A DNA stretch of 64,000 nt from Porphyridium purpureum (Eukaryota > Rhodophyta > Bangiophyceae > Porphyridiales > Porphyridiaceae), in assembly GCA_008690995.1 (NCBI GenBank), contig VRMN01000013.1:1-64000 (forward strand). The letters run 5' to 3'. The translations under genes and the position numbers were made by a program. Each line of letters starts with the position of its first letter. Position 1 is the first letter of the stretch. Positions 62,201-64,000 of the stretch are shown here, piece after piece. Below the pieces are notes generated by a model, which saw only the letters and a program-made list of their open reading frames with translations, searched no databases and was not told the DNA's origin.

Positions 62201-64000
62201 GGTCTGAGGCCTGCGGCGAGGAATGACTGTTCGACTGGCTGAAGAAAGGAAAATCATCTTGGTTTTGCTGAGCACCGCTTCTGATTGCAAAAGAGAAGCT
62301 GTCTTATGTTGTGGCACGGTGGAATAGTCAGTCGGGAGACAGAAGAGTGGCTGGAAGATCAAGTAGAAGACGCTCAAGCAGGTTTGAAGGTACAGACCTG
62401 GTAAACATACTCACCGCTCAACAACGGAGAGGCTTCGGATGCTGCATTAGAATGCTTTACTACGAGGTTTACTGAAATCCCGTACTCCGACATTGCCGCA
62501 TTGAGCTGACGCGATACATAAGCGTGACAGGGTCACAATGACACTGTCGGTACTGATTTCCTGTCTGGTCCGCCGGGAGACAGAACATTTACGTGCTCAG
62601 CGCTCTTGCCACTCTCGGGTGATGCGCATCAATCTTTAAGCATAGTGCTTAGTTGAAGACTACAGAATTATTCGGAATCCAATGGATGGTCTGTGACTGC
62701 ACGAGCGTCTAGACTTTGTGGTGGTCCCGGTATGGCATCAAACGCATCGCGGGCTCACATACTTTGTTTGAAAGGAGGCATACGCCAGTTCACATTGTGA
62801 TGCTGCAAACGAAATCAATATTCTCTGCAGAAGCAGCTTTCCGCAAGTGCGACGCACCAGATCTCGGGGCCTGCATTGCATCGAATGGCACTCAGATGGC
62901 CCGCGCAACTGATTCATTGCATCACACGTTTCGGCTGGCCACGCGCTGCCGCTCCCGGCACTTCAGCACTGCGAGCATATTGCAGCAATTGGGCTCAGGG
63001 CAAGGTGGCTCTTGCTCCAGCACACCATGGCGCGACACCATGAGGATACATCACGCGAAGAAACGGCGCAGCAAGGCGTCTCCACTGGCCCTCGTCTTCG
63101 GCAGCCAGGTATCGCAGTCAAGTATTCGGAACCGAACTTGGCGGCATCCATGTCGGTCAAACCACAGCACCAAGTCGACTCGCAGAGATCTATCCAACGA
63201 CCGCATCCGCAAACAGAGTCTAGACTTTCCGCGGGGTCCTCGTCCTCGTGGGAGCTGCTTTGCAGAGCTGGCACCGTGCTCCCTGCGCCTTCCCGGCCGT
63301 ACAACACGCTTTACTATAAAACGGCTCTTCCGCACCGCGGAATTCCCCGCACCGGTCGGTGGGGTTACATCCAGCTCGTCCGGCCGCCGGCGTGAGTGCA
63401 GCCGCACACGATTGCGAATCGCCGCGTCTACGTACGAGCCGTGACAACACGTGTGCATCAACCCATGGCGCCCGAAACCAATGACCGCGTGCTCAGTGCG
63501 CTGTCAGGCCATTCAGCCTAAGAGGCGCGCTTTCTTGCCAGCCTCACTTGCACGCCTGCTCGCGTACCAAGACAGCACTTACGTTCTGGGCCGACATCAA
63601 AGCTGCGCGCCGAAGATCCGGCGGCACGGGTGAGTACAAAGCTCAATCCACGAGCGAGGATTGCGCTTTCTGCGGTCGCGTGAAATCCCCGCCGGCGTGT
63701 CAGCCGGGTGCTTTTTCGCGTTGTGTGGAGCAGAAGTGATTACAGTTTATTGGCGGGTGCCGTTGACACGAGCGCGCTCGTCCTAGCAAAACGCCCTGAA
63801 ATGGTGCATGTCCCGATTGGGCAAGAACGCAAGAAAAATTACGACACGAAATTCCGATCGATCTTCTGCTTTTCGTTTTATTCCTGTGGTCTTTGACAGC
63901 TGCTTTTGCTTTTTCGGTCGGTGGTGGTGCCGAAGTGTTGAGAGATGTAGATAGAAACGGGATCCGAGAATGAGGCGCTTGCCCAAAACATTCGATATTA
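59219..64000. other. Long region without a recognisable gene
   Basis: About 4.8 kb. Open frames exist on both strands up to 242 codons (62,716-63,444, +), but none resembles a known protein, and they overlap each other on opposite strands. A T-run lies at about 59,438-59,460 and the GC content falls slightly from about 61,000 on. It may hold an intron-rich gene, non-coding RNA or decayed repeats. I see no tRNA, rRNA or LTR. Confidence 0.4.

Noticed and set aside
1-64000. CRISPR arrays, rRNA and tRNA genes
   Set aside because: No regular spacer-repeat array, no rRNA signature and no convincing tRNA B-box (GGTTCGANTCC) was seen by eye.

Overview
The window is eukaryotic nuclear DNA with long, mostly intron-free genes, moderately high GC and very dense mobile elements. 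The recognisable host genes are a HEAT-repeat protein, a p47-type UBX protein, a mitochondrial 2Fe-2S ferredoxin, a two-repeat MYB protein and a possible Golgi sulfotransferase. An intron-poor unicellular alga fits best, perhaps a red alga such as Porphyridium. That is inference from gene structure and element types; no marker gene settles it.

Layout. 1-10,975 is a large multi-gene DNA transposon ('element 1') that runs off the left edge. It has a PHD-like zinc-finger gene (-), a coiled-coil gene (+), two orphan genes (-) and a CMC/Plavaka-like transposase (+). 11,041-15,345 is a repeat cluster and a Copia body. 16,366-18,531 is a Crypton-type tyrosine recombinase. 19,227-22,058 holds a sulfotransferase-like gene and a decayed aldehyde dehydrogenase. 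22,196-25,593 is a GC-rich LINE. About 25,880-37,808 is 'element 2', a decayed relative of element 1 with matching gene order and a Copia element inserted in one gene. 37,811-44,846 is a Tc1-type transposon with a Gypsy element inserted in it. 45,197-50,839 holds three host genes, and 51,375-56,774 a young Copia element. 56,903-58,996 holds the ferredoxin and MYB genes. 58,997-64,000 shows no recognisable gene.

The strongest candidate for something undescribed is the pair of related multi-gene transposons. Each is saturated, coding sequence included, with its own short motif: ATCCG/CGGAT in element 1 and the palindromic GGANTCC in element 2. The GGANTCC density drops to background in the Copia element inserted in element 2, so the motif belongs to element 2 and not to the region. 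The two share a transposase, the coiled-coil protein and a third protein in the same order and orientation, yet use different motifs. This suggests an element-encoded DNA-binding or chromatin system that co-evolves with its sites, analogous to CACTA TNPA sites or VANDAL VANC motifs.

Nested insertions give a relative history: element 2 is older than its Copia insertion, and the Tc1 copy is older than its Gypsy insertion. The Gypsy and the third Copia have nearly identical or identical LTRs and are recent. All calls were made by eye; no database search or alignment program was run.
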